Below are positions 42,641 to 53,766 of a stretch of DNA of 64,000 bases, in pieces. The stretch comes from Micrasema longulum (Eukaryota > Arthropoda > Insecta > Trichoptera > Brachycentridae): contig JAGVSM010004240.1 in assembly GCA_022494885.1 (NCBI GenBank), forward strand, positions 110,127-174,126, given 5' to 3'. The position numbers and the translations under genes were made by a program. The number at the start of each line of letters is the position of its first letter. Position 1 is the stretch's first letter. The notes beneath the pieces were generated by a model. The model ran no database searches. It was not told the DNA's origin and worked only from the letters and a program-made list of their open reading frames with translations.

Positions 42641-42827
42641 ATGCTGGCCATGTCAACGCTGATGATGCCGGCAGCCACTATGACGACGATGACGAACCCG
42701 GGATCCATCCCAGTGACGGCGCAAGGGAAGATAGAACAGGCGAAGCTGCTGCAGCTCCATCCGAGTCTGGTGCAGCCAGTTCACCAGCAGATGTGCCAAC
42801 AAATGCCACAAAACAACAACAAAAATG
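42641..42827 (+). CDS. Putative first coding exon of a host gene
   Basis: ATG at 42641 in a good insect start context (GAAAATG), with an in-frame TAA just upstream and no AG between them, so translation should begin here. The frame has G or C at most third positions, unlike the surrounding AT-rich DNA, and ends at AAAATG|GTAAGT, a strong splice donor (exon 187 nt, phase 1). The 62-residue peptide is Met/Thr/Gln rich (MLAMSTLMMPAATMTTMTNP, then GKIEQAKLLQLHPSLVQPVH), with no signal peptide, and looks like the flexible start of a nuclear or RNA-binding protein, though I cannot name it. The overlapping frame 42568-42831 is open too but has poorer codon choice. No further exon is evident downstream in the window. 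Confidence 0.5.
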
Positions 42828-43164
42828 GTAAGTTTTATTTTGATTCAGATTTGACTAATTTTACAGTTGTAAAAAAAAAATATTTTGGGACAAAACATTT
42901 ATTTATATAAACGTCCAATGGGCATTTTCCAACACATATTTATGCATAGAAAATTATTATAAAGGAAAGTAGAAAGACGCGATGGTATACATGGTGGGAA
43001 TGGAAGCGGGAGAGAGGTGTTTATAATTGAATTTGATTCAGTGATCGTTTGAAAGAAGACAACTTGTTATCAAAGAAATCAAGACTATGTATGTTTGTTG
43101 GCAGACCTGAAAATTCTGGGCATAGGGGAATGGAAACCATAGTTAGTTCTATGGTTATCGGTAT
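42828..43164 (+). other. Putative intron start, no feature
   Basis: Follows the GTAAGT donor; AT-rich with no repeat recognised until the LINE fragment at 43165. Confidence 0.35.
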
Positions 43165-43440
43165 GAAAGACTAAGTTTTGTTTTGGTTTCTAGTTGGGTT
43201 ATTTAATTTTATTGAGCTCAGTAGTTCAGGCGCATCAAAGAGTGAGTTGAAATTTTTAAATGGGACTTGAAGGTCGGATTTATTTCTACGGTCTTGAAGA
43301 GAAGATATATTTACGCTAGTTTCTAACTCATTATACGTATATTGGTCTCGGGATAAGTCCAACCTCCAGCCTATCTTTCTCAAAAATCGATGTAGAACTG
43401 ATTCAATATTCTTGATGTGAACATCATAATAACAGAGGAA
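43165..43440 (-). mobile_element. LINE RT fragment
   Basis: Minus ORF 43171-43383: RKIGWRLDLSRDQYTYNELE, SVNISSLQDRRNKSDLQVPF, resembling the LQRGNYSYFEIE...LERRRTEMD segment of LINE-D. Both sides are truncated. Confidence 0.65.
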
Positions 43441-43499
43441 TGCTCTAAAAAAGCAGGCAAACTAAAAAACAGAAGACAGTTTATGAAGAAAACAAAAAC

Positions 43500-44700
43500 T
43501 GAAATTAAAATTTAGGTGAATTGTATATGTATCTCTTCAATCCGTGCCTCATATCTGAGGATGGTGATTACGCCTGACTCCAGGCATGGCTCGTCTGTGG
43601 ACAGTCTCCCTCCATCTAGAACGGTTTTGTGCTCTTCTATAGGCATTCGTCAGTGATGATTCTGATAACTCATTGACTGTACCGCTCCATCTTGTCGGTT
43701 GACGTCTACGCGACCTTGTCCCTTCGACACTTCCCAGGAGAATAGTTTTCTCCAAACTATCAGAATCTCCCTGGAAATATGCCCAAAGAACTGCAGGATT
43801 CTTTTCTCGCACATGGATATCAGTCTTTCTCCTATGTCCAGTTCCTGGAGAATAGATGCATTCGTACGTCTGGCCGTCCACGGAACCCGCAGCACTCGCC
43901 GCCAACACCACATCTCGAAAGCTTCGATTTTTTTATTTTCAGATTTTCTCAGTGTCCAACACTCTACACCGTACACGAACACTGAGAAAACCAAGGCCTT
44001 CAGTCTCTTTTTGGTGTTAATGGTTATACTGCAATTCTTCCAGATCTTCACCAGCCGACTCATAGCACTTTTGGCAATACCAACACGTCGCCGTATTTCA
44101 CCCTTACACCCACCGCCATCGCTAATGAGAAACCTAGACAAATGAAATTATTGACTCTTTCTAAGTTGCGCAGTAAGGATAATGGCGCTACTTTATTAGC
44201 TCGATCAATGGTCATAAGCTTAGTTTTGCTCATATTCATTGAGAGTCCCAGATCTAAACTAGCAGCATCTATTCGGTCAATTAGTTCTTTCATTTCAATC
44301 TCTGACGATGCAATAAGTGTGGTGTCATCAGCATATATTAGGTTGGATAACTTCCTTCCTCCAATTGTGAACTTACTTGTCCAGCCGTTAAGTGTCTTTC
44401 GAATGATATATTCTCCATATATATTAAACAAGACGGGAGATAAAATGCAACCCTGTCTAACACCTTTTCGAACTGGGAAGTTATCTGATAGTTCATTGTT
44501 AAAATTCACGATTGCTGAGCTTTTATTGTAAAGTGATTTTATCAGGTAAATATCGTGTGCTGGTACCCCCATCTCATTGAGGACAACCCATAATTTGCTC
44601 CAATTTACACACTCAAAAGCTTTTTTATAATCAATGAAACAGAGAAACACTTGTTTGTTGAATTCTCTGCTTTTCTCGATAATTTGCCTGACATTTATGA
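43500..44700 (-). mobile_element. BovB-like RTE retrotransposon, RT and C-terminal part
   Basis: Read on the minus strand from 44700: FIDYKKAFECVNWSKLW, KGVRQGCILSPVLFNIYGEY, NLIYADDTTLIASSEIEM with the catalytic YADD, and LNMSKTKLM type thumb (ORF 44060-44650). After a frameshift near 44125: RRVGIAKSAMSRL, FVYGVECWTLRKSENKKIEA and FEMWCWRRVLRVPWTARRTN (ORF 43650-44141), the segment that marks the BovB branch of RTE. After a second frameshift near 43770: SLEKTILLGSVEGTRSRRRQ and RWRETVHRRAMPGVRR. The N-terminal endonuclease is missing. Only two frameshifts in 1.2 kb and no other stops suggest a fairly recent copy. Confidence 0.85.
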
Positions 44701-45104
44701 CATGTATATGTATGTAAAATGTTAAAACAAATAATTTGGAGCCATTTCCGTTGCCAACGGTATTCAGAAATTAGGTACACTTTGTCGTTACAAATTTTAT
44801 CTGCTTCTTCTTTAATATATTATATCTTTCAATGAGCGTGTGTTTACAAATGGCATGTATTTCTACATTTTCTATTCGTAGAATCATTCATAAATTATGT
44901 ATTTCGCTTCCGGGTATGTTAGGTAGGAAAGGGCCTAAGGAGACTTACAGAAAGATATAATGTTCCCAGAGGACTTCAGACTCAAGACTCGTATAGATAC
45001 ATCCAAAAGTAGATGACTTGAAATTACTTGAAAACATACTAAAAATTTCAACATAGTTCGAGATAAATAAATTTAATTTGTATATACAATTTCGCCTGAA
45101 ATTA
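44701..45104. other. No recognisable gene
   Basis: AT-rich; positions 44920-45000 (RRLTERYNVPRGLQ-like reading) could be a decayed LINE end, but support is weak. Confidence 0.3.
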
Positions 45105-45300
45105 TTATTTATTTATTCATATTTTCTTCATTATAAATTATAATTAATAATAAAAATAGTGTGAGCTCACTGGGTCTCTACCCGTGCCGAAGACATGTAA
45201 CAATATACTTTAAAAAAAACATATTTTTACATTTGGAAATAAACAAAAAAGACTAACTTAATAAACAGAGATAATTAACTAAATATTCAGACAGTTATTG
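45105..45300 (-). mobile_element. LINE 3' terminus with hairpin
   Basis: Reversed A-rich tail, then GTGAGCTCACTGGGTCTCTACCCGTG with a GGGT-CTCT-ACCC stem (45171-45182). UTR only. Confidence 0.45.
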
Positions 45301-45322
45301 TTTTAAACACTACGTATTAATC

Positions 45323-45430
45323 AATAATATTTTGAGTTTGTCCAAATTGTTGTAGACAAGGACTGGATTCAGCTCCCTGGGGAGCTGTTTATATTAACAT
45401 ATTACAACAGAGATGAAGAACATTTGGGGG
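45323..45430 (+). repeat. F element end module
   Basis: AATATTTTGAGTTTGTCCAA, GACTGGATTCAGCTCCC, hairpin AGCTCCCTGGGGAGCT, TTACAACAGAGATGAAGAAC, then cut by mariner M2 sequence at about 45431. Confidence 0.7.
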
Positions 45431-46494
45431 ACACATGAAAGGGAAAATGACAAAATAGACAAAAAAAAGTTTGATAAACATTACGGTGAGTGTTCCGTCC
45501 AATTACATGGTAAAATATTGGATTGCTGAATTTAAGCGCAGCCGAACAAGCACTGCAACAATACCATCAACAGGAAGGCCAAACGAGGTGGTTACTAAAG
45601 AATATATCAAGAAAATCCTCGATATAGTTATGAATGATCGCCGAGTGAAGTTGCGTGAGATTGTTGAAATGGTAAACATCTCATATAAACGTGTGTTCAA
45701 CATTTTGCATGAACATTTGCATTTGAAAAAGCTATCGGCAAGATGGGTGCCGCGTTTACTCAGTGTCGAACAAAAACTGTTTGAGAGACCACTTCACAGC
45801 AGTGTTTGGACATGATCAAGCGTAATCCTGTTGATTTTTGGCGTCGATTAATAACTGTTGATAAAACGTGGATGCATCATTTTACACCTGAAATCAAAAA
45901 TCAATCGAAACAATGGGTGGAAGCTGGTGGAAGTGCTCCGAAGAAGGCACAGGCAGGTTATGGACACTGTATTTTGGAATGCACTCGGAATATTGCTCAT
46001 CGACCATCTTAAAAAAGGATCCACAATCACAAGAAAGTATTATCGTGCGTTGTTGGATCAATTGAATGATCCAATCAAGGAAAAACGACCACATTTGAAG
46101 AAGAAAAAAGAGCTCTTTCTTCAAGACAACGCACCGGTTCACGCAGCATCAGATACGATGCTAAAATTACGTGAAATACACTTCGAATTGGTTGATCATC
46201 CACTTTATAGTCCAGATTTAGCTCCTTGTGACTTTTTTCTGTTTCCAAAGTTGAAAAATGGCTCACAGGAAAAAGATTCAGCTCAAACTAATAAGTGATT
46301 ACCGAAACTGACGCGTATTTTAAGAGGTTCCCGAAATCGTATTATTCAGATGGTATAAAAAATTTGGAATATCGTCTTCCTAAGTGTGTCCAAGTACAAG
46401 GAGACAATGTTGAGAAATAAATGGTTTAAAAAATAAAAAATATGTCTTTTTCCTATTTAGGTAGCTTCATTTTCAATCCGCCCTCGTAATTTAC
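45431..46494 (+). pseudogene. Mariner M2 transposase, copy 1
   Basis: A DD34D mariner transposase lacking its 5' end (joined to F at 45430) but keeping the right terminal repeat GCTTCATTTTCAATCCGCCC|TCG at 46468-46492. ORF 45471-45815 covers the second helix-turn-helix and linker (GRPNEVVTKEYIKKILDIVM, LHLKKLSARWVPRLLSVEQK); 45858-46298 covers the catalytic core. First catalytic Asp: TVDKTWMHHF; second: QDNAPVH; third: SPDLAPCD, 34 residues later. A 17-bp deletion near 45955 (compared with copy 2) and another frameshift near 45790 break the frame. Inactive. Confidence 0.85.
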
Positions 46495-46911
46495 TAGTTT
46501 TAAATGTACTTTGTATAATTATGATCGCGTGTTTGCAAATATAGGGGAGGATAAGATAAAAAAAATAATTATGCTGCAATTCTTGGCAACCAACGGGGTG
46601 TCAACATGAATGGAAAATCGATAGAGTAACACATTTTTATTTTTATTCCTGGAGCGTACATACATATTATATGTGATCTAACTATAACATTACACGCATA
46701 TTTCGTTTATAAATTATTCAATGCGTATGCCATTACCCGCCCATTCCTGTCATATGACCGCCGTGGCCGTTGAAACTTACATTTAATTACTTAATATCTC
46801 TTTTTTTCATTAATCTTTTAGAAATAAAAGACAAGTGATACGTGCTTTTCGCTAACAGCAAAGGAGACCCGCAATTCTTGGAAACAAGAGTCTACGATGT
46901 GTGCAAGAAAA
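46495..46911. other. No recognisable gene
   Basis: No repeat match or coding signal; moderately GC-richer near 46740-46780. Confidence 0.35.
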
Positions 46912-48023
46912 GCCATTAATTTATTAATTTTAAAGAAACAAACAGTCAACAATGATATAATAACAACAATATTTTGAGTTTGTCCAAATTTTTGTAGACA
47001 AAGACTGGATTCAACTCCCTGGGGAGCTGTTTATATTAACATTTTACAAACATTAACAGATGAAAGAATTGAAGGAATATAGGTGTTCAAATATAGGCAG
47101 AATGGTGAACGTTACACAGTGTGTAAAGTGGCCACTTAAACCAGCCATTGACAGGTCATAAGCCCTGTAGATGCCTAGACTTCTCCCAGACTTAATACAG
47201 CTCCCCAGGGAGTTGAATCCAGTCCTTGTCTACAAAAATTTGGACAAACTCAAAATATTGTTGATAAATTACCTGGTCCATGAAGAAGTATAGAAATTGA
47301 AAAAATAACATTTTCAGGCGTTGCCTAGTAGGTAAGTGAAATAATTTAATTGGATGAATCTCACCCGCATAAATAAAGGTTTCAGCTCTTTAACTTCACA
47401 AACAACGACATATGAAAGAGTTGAAGGAATAAAGATGTTCAAATATAGGCAGAATGGTGAATGTTACACAGTGTGTAAAGTTTCCACTTAAACCAGCCAT
47501 TGACAGGTCATAAGCCCTGTAGATGCCTAGACTTCTATATTACCTTATCTTAAATGTTCTTCATCTCTGTTGTAAAATGTTAAGATATAAATACATTTAA
47601 AAAAAAATACAGTTTAAAGACAGACCAGCGAAGTTTCTAAATAAAAATCACACATATTATTAAGTTGTATTACAACAAAAAGATGTGTTTATGTGTATTA
47701 GTGTGGGAGTAAGTGTTCAGGAGTGTGCATCATTAAATAGTAAGTGGGATCGTATCGCAGCCAGAAATAATAAGTATTATATTTATTTTTAAATAAATTA
47801 AGGGGCGTGTAAAATATATCAATAGATGAAAAAAAAACATTATAGTTGGAGCAAGAACGATAGAAGAAAGAGTGTTGTGCATAGTTAGCGCTACAGACTA
47901 GCAGATGGAATAAATACTTATTTCTTGTCACGCGAAAGGGGACATTGAGATTAATTTTGGAGAGTAGGTTAAAAGAGTCTACTTGACTATTTAATAATTT
48001 ATGTAAATAGCATAATTCAGATG
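46912..48023 (-). mobile_element. LINE-C 3' part, split by F
   Basis: Antisense LINE-C: reversed tail at 46912, AAGAAACAAACAGTCAACAATG, F insertion at 46965-47583, then ACAGTTTAAAGACAGACC and the coding end. Minus ORF 47698-47931 reads MTRNKYLFHLLVCSANYAQH and FYRSCSNYNVFFSSIDIF, the last motif of the ORF2 protein. Confidence 0.75.
46965..47583 (-). repeat. F element, tandem dimer with target duplication
   Basis: One partial and one complete unit in the same direction: ends AACAATATTTTGAGTTTGTC (left) and CTCTGTTGTAAAATGTTAA (right), with an internal junction AGCTCCCCAGGGAGTT near 47199. Flanks are GATATAATAAC (46954-46964) and GATATAAATAC (47584-47594); the undisturbed LINE-C at 14070 has GATATAGTAAC once, which supports a duplicated target of about 11 bp. 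Confidence 0.8.
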
Positions 48024-48168
48024 CAGCTTCGCTACTTACCGCCTGTGGTCCATTCTGTGTTAGAATCCGTTTTTCAAAAATGTCTCAAATGTCTGTTAAA
48101 ATTTTTTAAACATCACAAAAAATCCATGAAAAATATGTTAACAACATGTAGAAATGAAATTGTTAGGA

Positions 48169-48684
48169 GGCTAAATTAGCAGTTCATAATGGAGTTCTGG
48201 TACCAACCCTAATGTATGGAAGCGAAGCATGGAGTTGGAAAAAAAGGGACGAAAGTAGACTGAATGCTGTTGAAATGCAATCCCTCAGGCGAATGTGCAG
48301 AAAAACAATGTATGATAGGTGCCCTAATGTCGAAATTAGAGCAGAATGCAAGGCTGAGTTAAGCATTATCGATAAAATTAAGAAAGGTCTTCTGCGATGG
48401 TTCGGTCATGTGGAGCGAATGAATGATGAAAGAACGGCTAAAAAGATTTATGATGCGAATGTGTCTGGTTGTAGAAGTCGAGGAAGGCCGAGAGAGACAT
48501 GGCATGATCAAGTACAACAAAGTCTTGAAAGTGGTCATGTGAAAAGTCGGAATAATCGACGTGCGTGCATAAGAAGATGTATGAATGTGAAGGAAGCAAA
48601 GGAAGTGTGCCAGGACAGAGTGGTGTGGCGTTCTATCCTCTCTGCCTACCCCTTCGGGGAAATGGCGTGATGGTTAGTTAATTA
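48169..48684 (+). mobile_element. RTE-A, intact C-terminal frame
   Basis: ORF 48212-48670 (152 residues) runs from MYGSEAWSWKKRDESRLNAV through LLRWFGHVERMNDERTAKKI and GCRSRGRPRETWHDQVQQSL to RSILSAYPFGEMA without interruption, restoring the frame lost in the copy at 39598. Sequence starts in EAKLAVHNGVLVPT and ends TGATGGTTAGTTAATTAG. 5'-truncated, so without RT catalytic residues. Confidence 0.85.
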
Positions 48685-48689
48685 GAATT

Positions 48690-48985
48690 CACTGAAAAAA
48701 ATTGATGTTTGTAAAAGTTAAAATACAAACTTTTTTAATTTAAAAAAATAGAAACTTCTCCAAATTTTTTGGAATATGCATTTCAGTCTAATGCAACCCG
48801 TGAAAACACATATTTGCTTCTACCTTTTTTTCTACTATAATATATTGAAGATTTAATGATTTGTAAACCTTGAGTACGTGAATTAGAAGATTTTGCAAAA
48901 AACCGCACGTAAATCTGTAGAGCCATTTTCAAGTTTTTGCGAGACACAGCACGGCGATTCATTTTTATATATATAGATCATAGAA
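48690..48985 (+). repeat. Repeat H, copy 4 (3' part)
   Basis: TTTCAGTCTAATGCAACCCG, CTTCTACC..TTTTTTCTACTATAATA, AAAACCGCACGTAAATCTGT and a TATATATATAGATCA end, in the same order as copies 1 and 2. Confidence 0.6.
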
Positions 48986-50329
48986 TTAAGAATAGTCCAG
49001 AAGGAGCGTAGAATCATATTTGAATACATCGGACTGTGTCCAATAATTCCCCCACTTAGACACACTTTCGCCGCGCGCATACGTTAAGTCGCCGGGTAAT
49101 GTTGCTTGATGGGAAAAAAAAATCATAACACAAATGTGAGGTAAAAAAAAATCAATCTGTTAATTTCTCTAAAATTTTATTGTGCACGCGGAAACATTGA
49201 TTGACACAACAAATTAAATAAATAAAGCGTCATTTAATAAGAGTGATTGAACTTATGAACTTTGAACTTAAAATATAAAACAAATTTTATTTGACACAAA
49301 ACGGATATTTTTACATCATGCTAAATAATATTTGATGTTTTAAAGATAATGTCGTTCAAATGTTCCCCACGGCGTTGTTTAATCCGAGGTCTAATTTTCA
49401 TTAGTTATTTTATTAAATGAGCAAAGTAGGGTAAAAAAATTCTACCCTGGCAACACTGACGAAATTTCTATTTTGTTTCTTCGACAATCTGACAGATGAA
49501 AAAATAATTCAATTTTTAAGTAATTCATTTGCTACTTAAACATTCATTTGCTAATTACGCATGAAATGTGATTGCATCCTGTTTCTTTAAGATCCTAGCA
49601 GTATTTCTATACTTTAAAAAGACACAACACGGCATGGTTGAATTCAAATCAGGAGTTGCGTATTGAGTGACGTCTACAAAGAAACTAATGGGGCAAAACG
49701 TAAACCTCCTAATTTATGAGTAGTTGAGTCGCCTTCTGTTTGATGTGCGTATGCGGTTTCTGGACTATGCCTTATCCTATGATATATATAGAAGATTAAA
49801 AAATAAAAGAAATTGATATTCTCTAAAACGTTATTTATCTCTCTAGTAATATGTTAAACAAAATGTTTTTTTTTTGTATTTTTCAAATCTGTTTTATTCA
49901 TATGCGTGCTTTTTCAACCCCAATTTTCCGAATGCTGAATTGTTTTTATAGCCCCTATCATAAAACAGGGCTGTTTTTATATGTGTTTTATCGATTGTTT
50001 TATCTACGCTGTCCTGCAGTCCAATTTATCGCGCGCGCCTTTTTATCCATAATTTTTTATCGCTTTATGCTAGTTATGCGCAAAACCTATTTACAACTTC
50101 ACGTTTGACGGCGAATTATAACACAGAACACCCGGGCTTATATAAAATAACATTTATCTACATGTGTAAGAATTTTATTTATCAACAAAAACAGATTAAT
50201 TGCTATTTTGACATCACTTTTATTCGCATAACAATTTTAACCTTTTTGTTGAACAGAAATCCAGCTTATTTATACAAATTTTACTTTTCAAATCTGTTGT
50301 GAAAATGTTTATTTGAATATATCTAAGCT
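48986..50329. other. Long stretch without a recognised gene
   Basis: No repeat or family match. Small ORFs at 49851-50108 and 50105-50302 are Phe/Tyr rich and probably chance. The segment 49960-50110 is somewhat CpG-richer (TATCGCGCGCGCC). Confidence 0.4.
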
Positions 50330-50600
50330 GATGTTTCCATGACTGATTTAAGCTGTGAGCAACTCGATAAACTTGAACGCCTTCAGAAAACATGCATAAG
50401 GTACATTTTTGGTCTAAGGAAATATGACCACATTTCTGATTATCGTTAAATTAGACAGCGGAGAGACTATCACTCCCTCTCACTTCTGTACAATGTACTT
50501 CATAGTCCTAACGCTCCTATATACCTGCGTGAAAAGTTTCAACGTTTATCAGTTCATGGTTTACCTCTTCGTTTTAATTCTCAAGGCATTCTCTTTATAC

Positions 50601-50791
50601 AGCCTCCGTGGTGTAGTGGTCAAGACGCTTGACTCACGCACGGAAGGTTCCGGGTTCGATTCCCGGTGAGAACACAAAAATAAAATGTGATTTTTCTGGC
50701 CTGTATGCTGAAGCCTGGGTGCTCTGTGATGTAATTCACCACTGTAATTAGGCCTCCTGGCCTGTTGTGGTGCAAAAAAAAAAAAAAAAAA
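50601..50791 (+). mobile_element. SINE1, copy 5
   Basis: A box TGGTGTAGTGG, B box GGTTCGATTCC, body with a small local duplication (GGCCTGTATGCTGAAGCCTG), end CCTGTTGTGGTGC plus A18. Inserted in LINE-B coding sequence. Confidence 0.85.
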
Positions 50792-50885
50792 TGTAAAATA
50801 CCCATCCACAATTCCTCTTTCTTCTCTAACTCATATAGTGTCCATGCGGCTCGACTGTGGAATCATCTCCCATCCACCATTAAAG

Positions 50886-51357
50886 ATCTGTTTATCTGAG
50901 AGAGCTCATCCAACCTCTTTCACAACACGGACTATCTCTTCGTTCTAGTAGCGAGAGAACCCTTTTAATACCCTGTCATCGCTCTAATTTTCTTGCCTCC
51001 TCTTTCACAGTAGTAGCCGCTCAATTGTGGAATAATCTACCCACTAATGTCAGAGACGCCCCTTCTTTATTTACATTTAAGTCAAGATTGAAATGTCACT
51101 TTCTAAATATTTAAATTGTTCTATTATCCTTCTTCTTTCCTTCCCATCCCCTCTCCTCTCTTCAAAGTATAGTGTTAATTTTTTTTTATGTATTTTTTTT
51201 TATTTTGTTAATCTTTGTTTTTAATTTTTGTATAAAATTGTAAGATTCAATATGTCCATGTATTTATAATTTTCTGAAACTGAACGGTTTGGGTAGGCCC
51301 GCATATATGTATATATAATGTATATGTATATAAAGTGTCAAATAAATAACTAAATAA
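50886..51357 (+). mobile_element. LINE-A 3' end nested in LINE-B
   Basis: Forward copy: GAGAGAGCTCATCCAACCTC, coding end (CTCAATTGTGGAATAATCTACC), UTR with GGTTTGGGTAGGCCCGCATA and tail AAATAAATAACTAAATAAA. Flanked by AAAGAT on both sides. The hairpin palindrome seen in other LINE-A copies is deleted here. Confidence 0.75.
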
Positions 51358-51794
51358 AGATGTTACTACATTATCTCTGTTTAAATCACGTTTGAACAAA
51401 CATCTCCTTTCTCTTCCTTAATATCTCCTCCTTTTCTCTTTCCTCTTTTTTCCTTTTTCCCATTGAGTAATAGTTTTGATTTAAGGTAATTTATAAAAAA
51501 ATACGTTTGTTTATATTTTTATATATCTTCAGCTTTTTAATTTTAATTTTCTATTGAACATGTTCTGTAACTTGAATTATAAAAATAAAACTATAATTTT
51601 ATTGGTTGGTTGGTTGGAAGAAATTGCCATTTGGCAATAAGCCTGCTAATGTACAAAAAGTTAAATAAATAAATAACTAATTATCTAAAAATACAACTTC
51701 ACCATTTAAACAAATAAGAGAGATATGTCAATTCATATTTTTTTTTATTTTACTTTTCTAGCTAGTTTTTATTTCATGTTATTATAAACATATT

Positions 51795-52400
51795 TTATCA
51801 AAACGGTTTTTTCTTTCTTGAGATATTATGTGAGGAATTTGTAGGGAATCGGGACTTTGTTTTCTCCCCATTTGGGTAATTTGAAATAGGTTTTTGGGGA
51901 ATTTGGAAAATTAGCATTGGCAATGCTGCATCGATTATATCATTTAGTATGCCGACCATATATATGGAATCAATATTAGTTCTGCGTTTTTGTAGACTAG
52001 AAATATTTAACATGGACTCTATTTCAGCATGAGAATAATTACCTCTGTTTAGTCCAAGCATCCACGCTACTTTTCAAAGTGAGCGATGTTGGACCGATTC
52101 AATGTGATTTATGCGATTCACATAGAATGAAGACCAGCCCACTATTCTAGGAGGCGTACTGTAGAAGAGGGCGAACAGTCGAGCAATAAAGAGTTTTGAT
52201 TGTACGGACATTAGTAAAATCAGAGGATATTCTGTTAATGAAGCCAAGTAATTTCAGTGATTTATTTACTGTATTATCTATATGCTCGTTGTATGTCAAA
52301 AACAACTCCTAAATCTTTGATGGACATGCATGCTTCCGCCTTCTATTTTGTTGAAAACCAACTCAACACAGTTCTCTTGGCTTCGTAGAGTAAGGGAAGC
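51795..52400 (-). mobile_element. LINE-D-like RT fragment
   Basis: Minus strand: VNKSLKLLGFINRISSDFTN, RTIKTLYCSTVRPLLQYAS, FYVNRINHIESVQHRS, then ORF 51798-52061 with MLGLNRGNYSHAEIESMLNI and SSLQKRRTN. Same architecture as LINE-D but clearly diverged. A stop lies between HIESVQHRS and VAWML. Confidence 0.7.
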
Positions 52401-52478
52401 ATTTATTTTTTTTGTAACATTTATCTGTATATAAATAAATAAATAATGTTTAAATGTTGCCTCAAACAAACAGTATTA

Positions 52479-53766
52479 CGAGGGCGGGTTGATAATGAAG
52501 CTACCTAGCGCTAGATGGCAGCACAAACACAAAAAAAGATTTATTTTTTCCAAATTGCAATCTGTCGAACGGCAGCTGTTAAAATGTCACCTAAATTTAT
52601 CAATTAGTTTATTTGTTGTAGTTGTTTGAAGTAAACATTTTTTGTGTTTCTTGAAAAATTAAAAAAAGCGAATTTCATGCAGTAATTAAACACTATTATT
52701 TGAAAGAGAAAACGGCAAAATAGACAAAAAAAAAGCTCGATAAACATTACGGTGAGTCTGCTCCGTCAGATTACATGGTCAAATATTGGATTGCTGAATT
52801 TAAACGTGGCTGAACAAGCACTGCAACAGTACCATCAACAGGAAGGCCAAAAGAGGCGGTTACTGAAGAAAATATCAAGAAAATCATTGATATAGTTATG
52901 AATGATCTCCGAATGAAGTTGTGTGAGATTGTTGAAATGGTAAACATCTCATATGAACGTGTGTTTAACATTTTGCACGAACATTTGCATATGAAAAAGC
53001 TATCGGCAAGATGGGTGCCACGTTTGCTCAGTGTCGAACAAAAACCAGTTTGAGAGACCACTTCACAGCGGTGTTTGGACATGATTAAGCGTAATCCTGT
53101 TGATTTTTGTCATCGATTAATAACTGTTGATAAAACGTGGATGCATCATTTTACACCTGAAACCAAAAATCAATCGAAACAATGGGTGGAAGCTGGTGGA
53201 AGTGCTGCGAAGAAGGCAAAGGCAGTGAAATCGGCTGGCCAGGTTATGGCCACTGTATTTTGGAATGCACTCGGAATATTGCTCATCGACCATCTTAAAA
53301 AAGGATCCACAATCATAAGAAAGTATTATCGTGCGTTGTTGGATCAATTGAATGATCCAATCAAGGAAAAACGACCACATTTGAAGAAGAAAAAAGTGCT
53401 CTTTCTTTAAGACAACGCACCGGTTCACACAGCATTAGATACGATGCTAAAATTACGTGCAATACACTTCGAATTGGTTGATCATCCACTTTATAGTCCA
53501 GATTTAGCTTCTAGTGACTTTCTGTTTTCAAACTTGAAAAAATGGCTCGCAGGAAAAAGATTCAGCTCAAACGAATAAGTGATTACCGAAACGAACGCGT
53601 ATTTTAAGAGATTCCCGAAATCGTATTATTCAGATGGTATAAAAAAGTTGGAATATCGTCGTACTAAGTGTGTCGAAGTAAAAGGAGGTTATGTTGAGAA
53701 ATAAATGGTTTTTGAAAAAAAAAGTTTTTTTCCTTCTAAAGCAGCTTCATTTTCAATCCGCCCTCG
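52479..53766 (+). pseudogene. Mariner M2, full-length copy 2
   Basis: Both ends are present: TA|CGAGGGCGGGTTGATAATGA at 52477 and TCATTTTCAATCCGCCCTCG|TA at 53768, giving about 1.29 kb. The transposase reads LDKHYGESAP, GRPKEAVTEENIKKIIDIVM, LHMKKLSARWVPRLL, TVDKTWMHHFTPETK, SAGQVMATVFWNALGILLID, DNAPVHTALDTMLKLRAIHF and SPDLASSD. D, D and D (34 residues apart) are all kept. In-frame stops occur near 52811, 53050, 53408 and 53577, so the protein is not made. Typical length for a mariner. Confidence 0.9.

Larger units (their letters stand above)
50330..51690 (+). mobile_element. LINE-B, carrying SINE1 and LINE-A insertions
   Basis: RT C-terminal coding: LSCEQLDKLERLQKTCIRYI, FGLRKYDHISDYR, a stop, RDYHSLSLLYNVLHSPNAPI and LREKFQRLSVHGLPLRFNSQ. 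SINE1 (50601-50791) interrupts, and coding resumes with HNSSFFSNSYSVHAARLWNH and LPSTIKD. LINE-A (50886-51357) interrupts again with the short duplication AAAGAT, and LINE-B continues from AAAGATGTTACTACATTATC to its hairpin ATTGCC-ATTT-GGCAAT (51623-51638) and AAATAAATAAATAAC tail. Confidence 0.8.

Noticed and set aside
42568..42831. 87-residue acidic ORF overlapping the exon candidate
   Set aside because: Its third codon positions lack the G/C bias shown by the 42641 frame, and it reads through the GTAAGT donor.
43699..44531. Plus-strand ORFs of 129-148 residues
   Set aside because: Antisense shadows of the BovB-like RTE, whose minus-strand frames carry the RT motifs.
49851..50302. Two Phe/Tyr-rich ORFs as membrane protein exons
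   Set aside because: Codon use follows the local AT bias, with no splice signals or family motifs.
52771..53428. Minus-strand ORFs of 103 residues over mariner M2
   Set aside because: They are antisense shadows of the transposase on the + strand.
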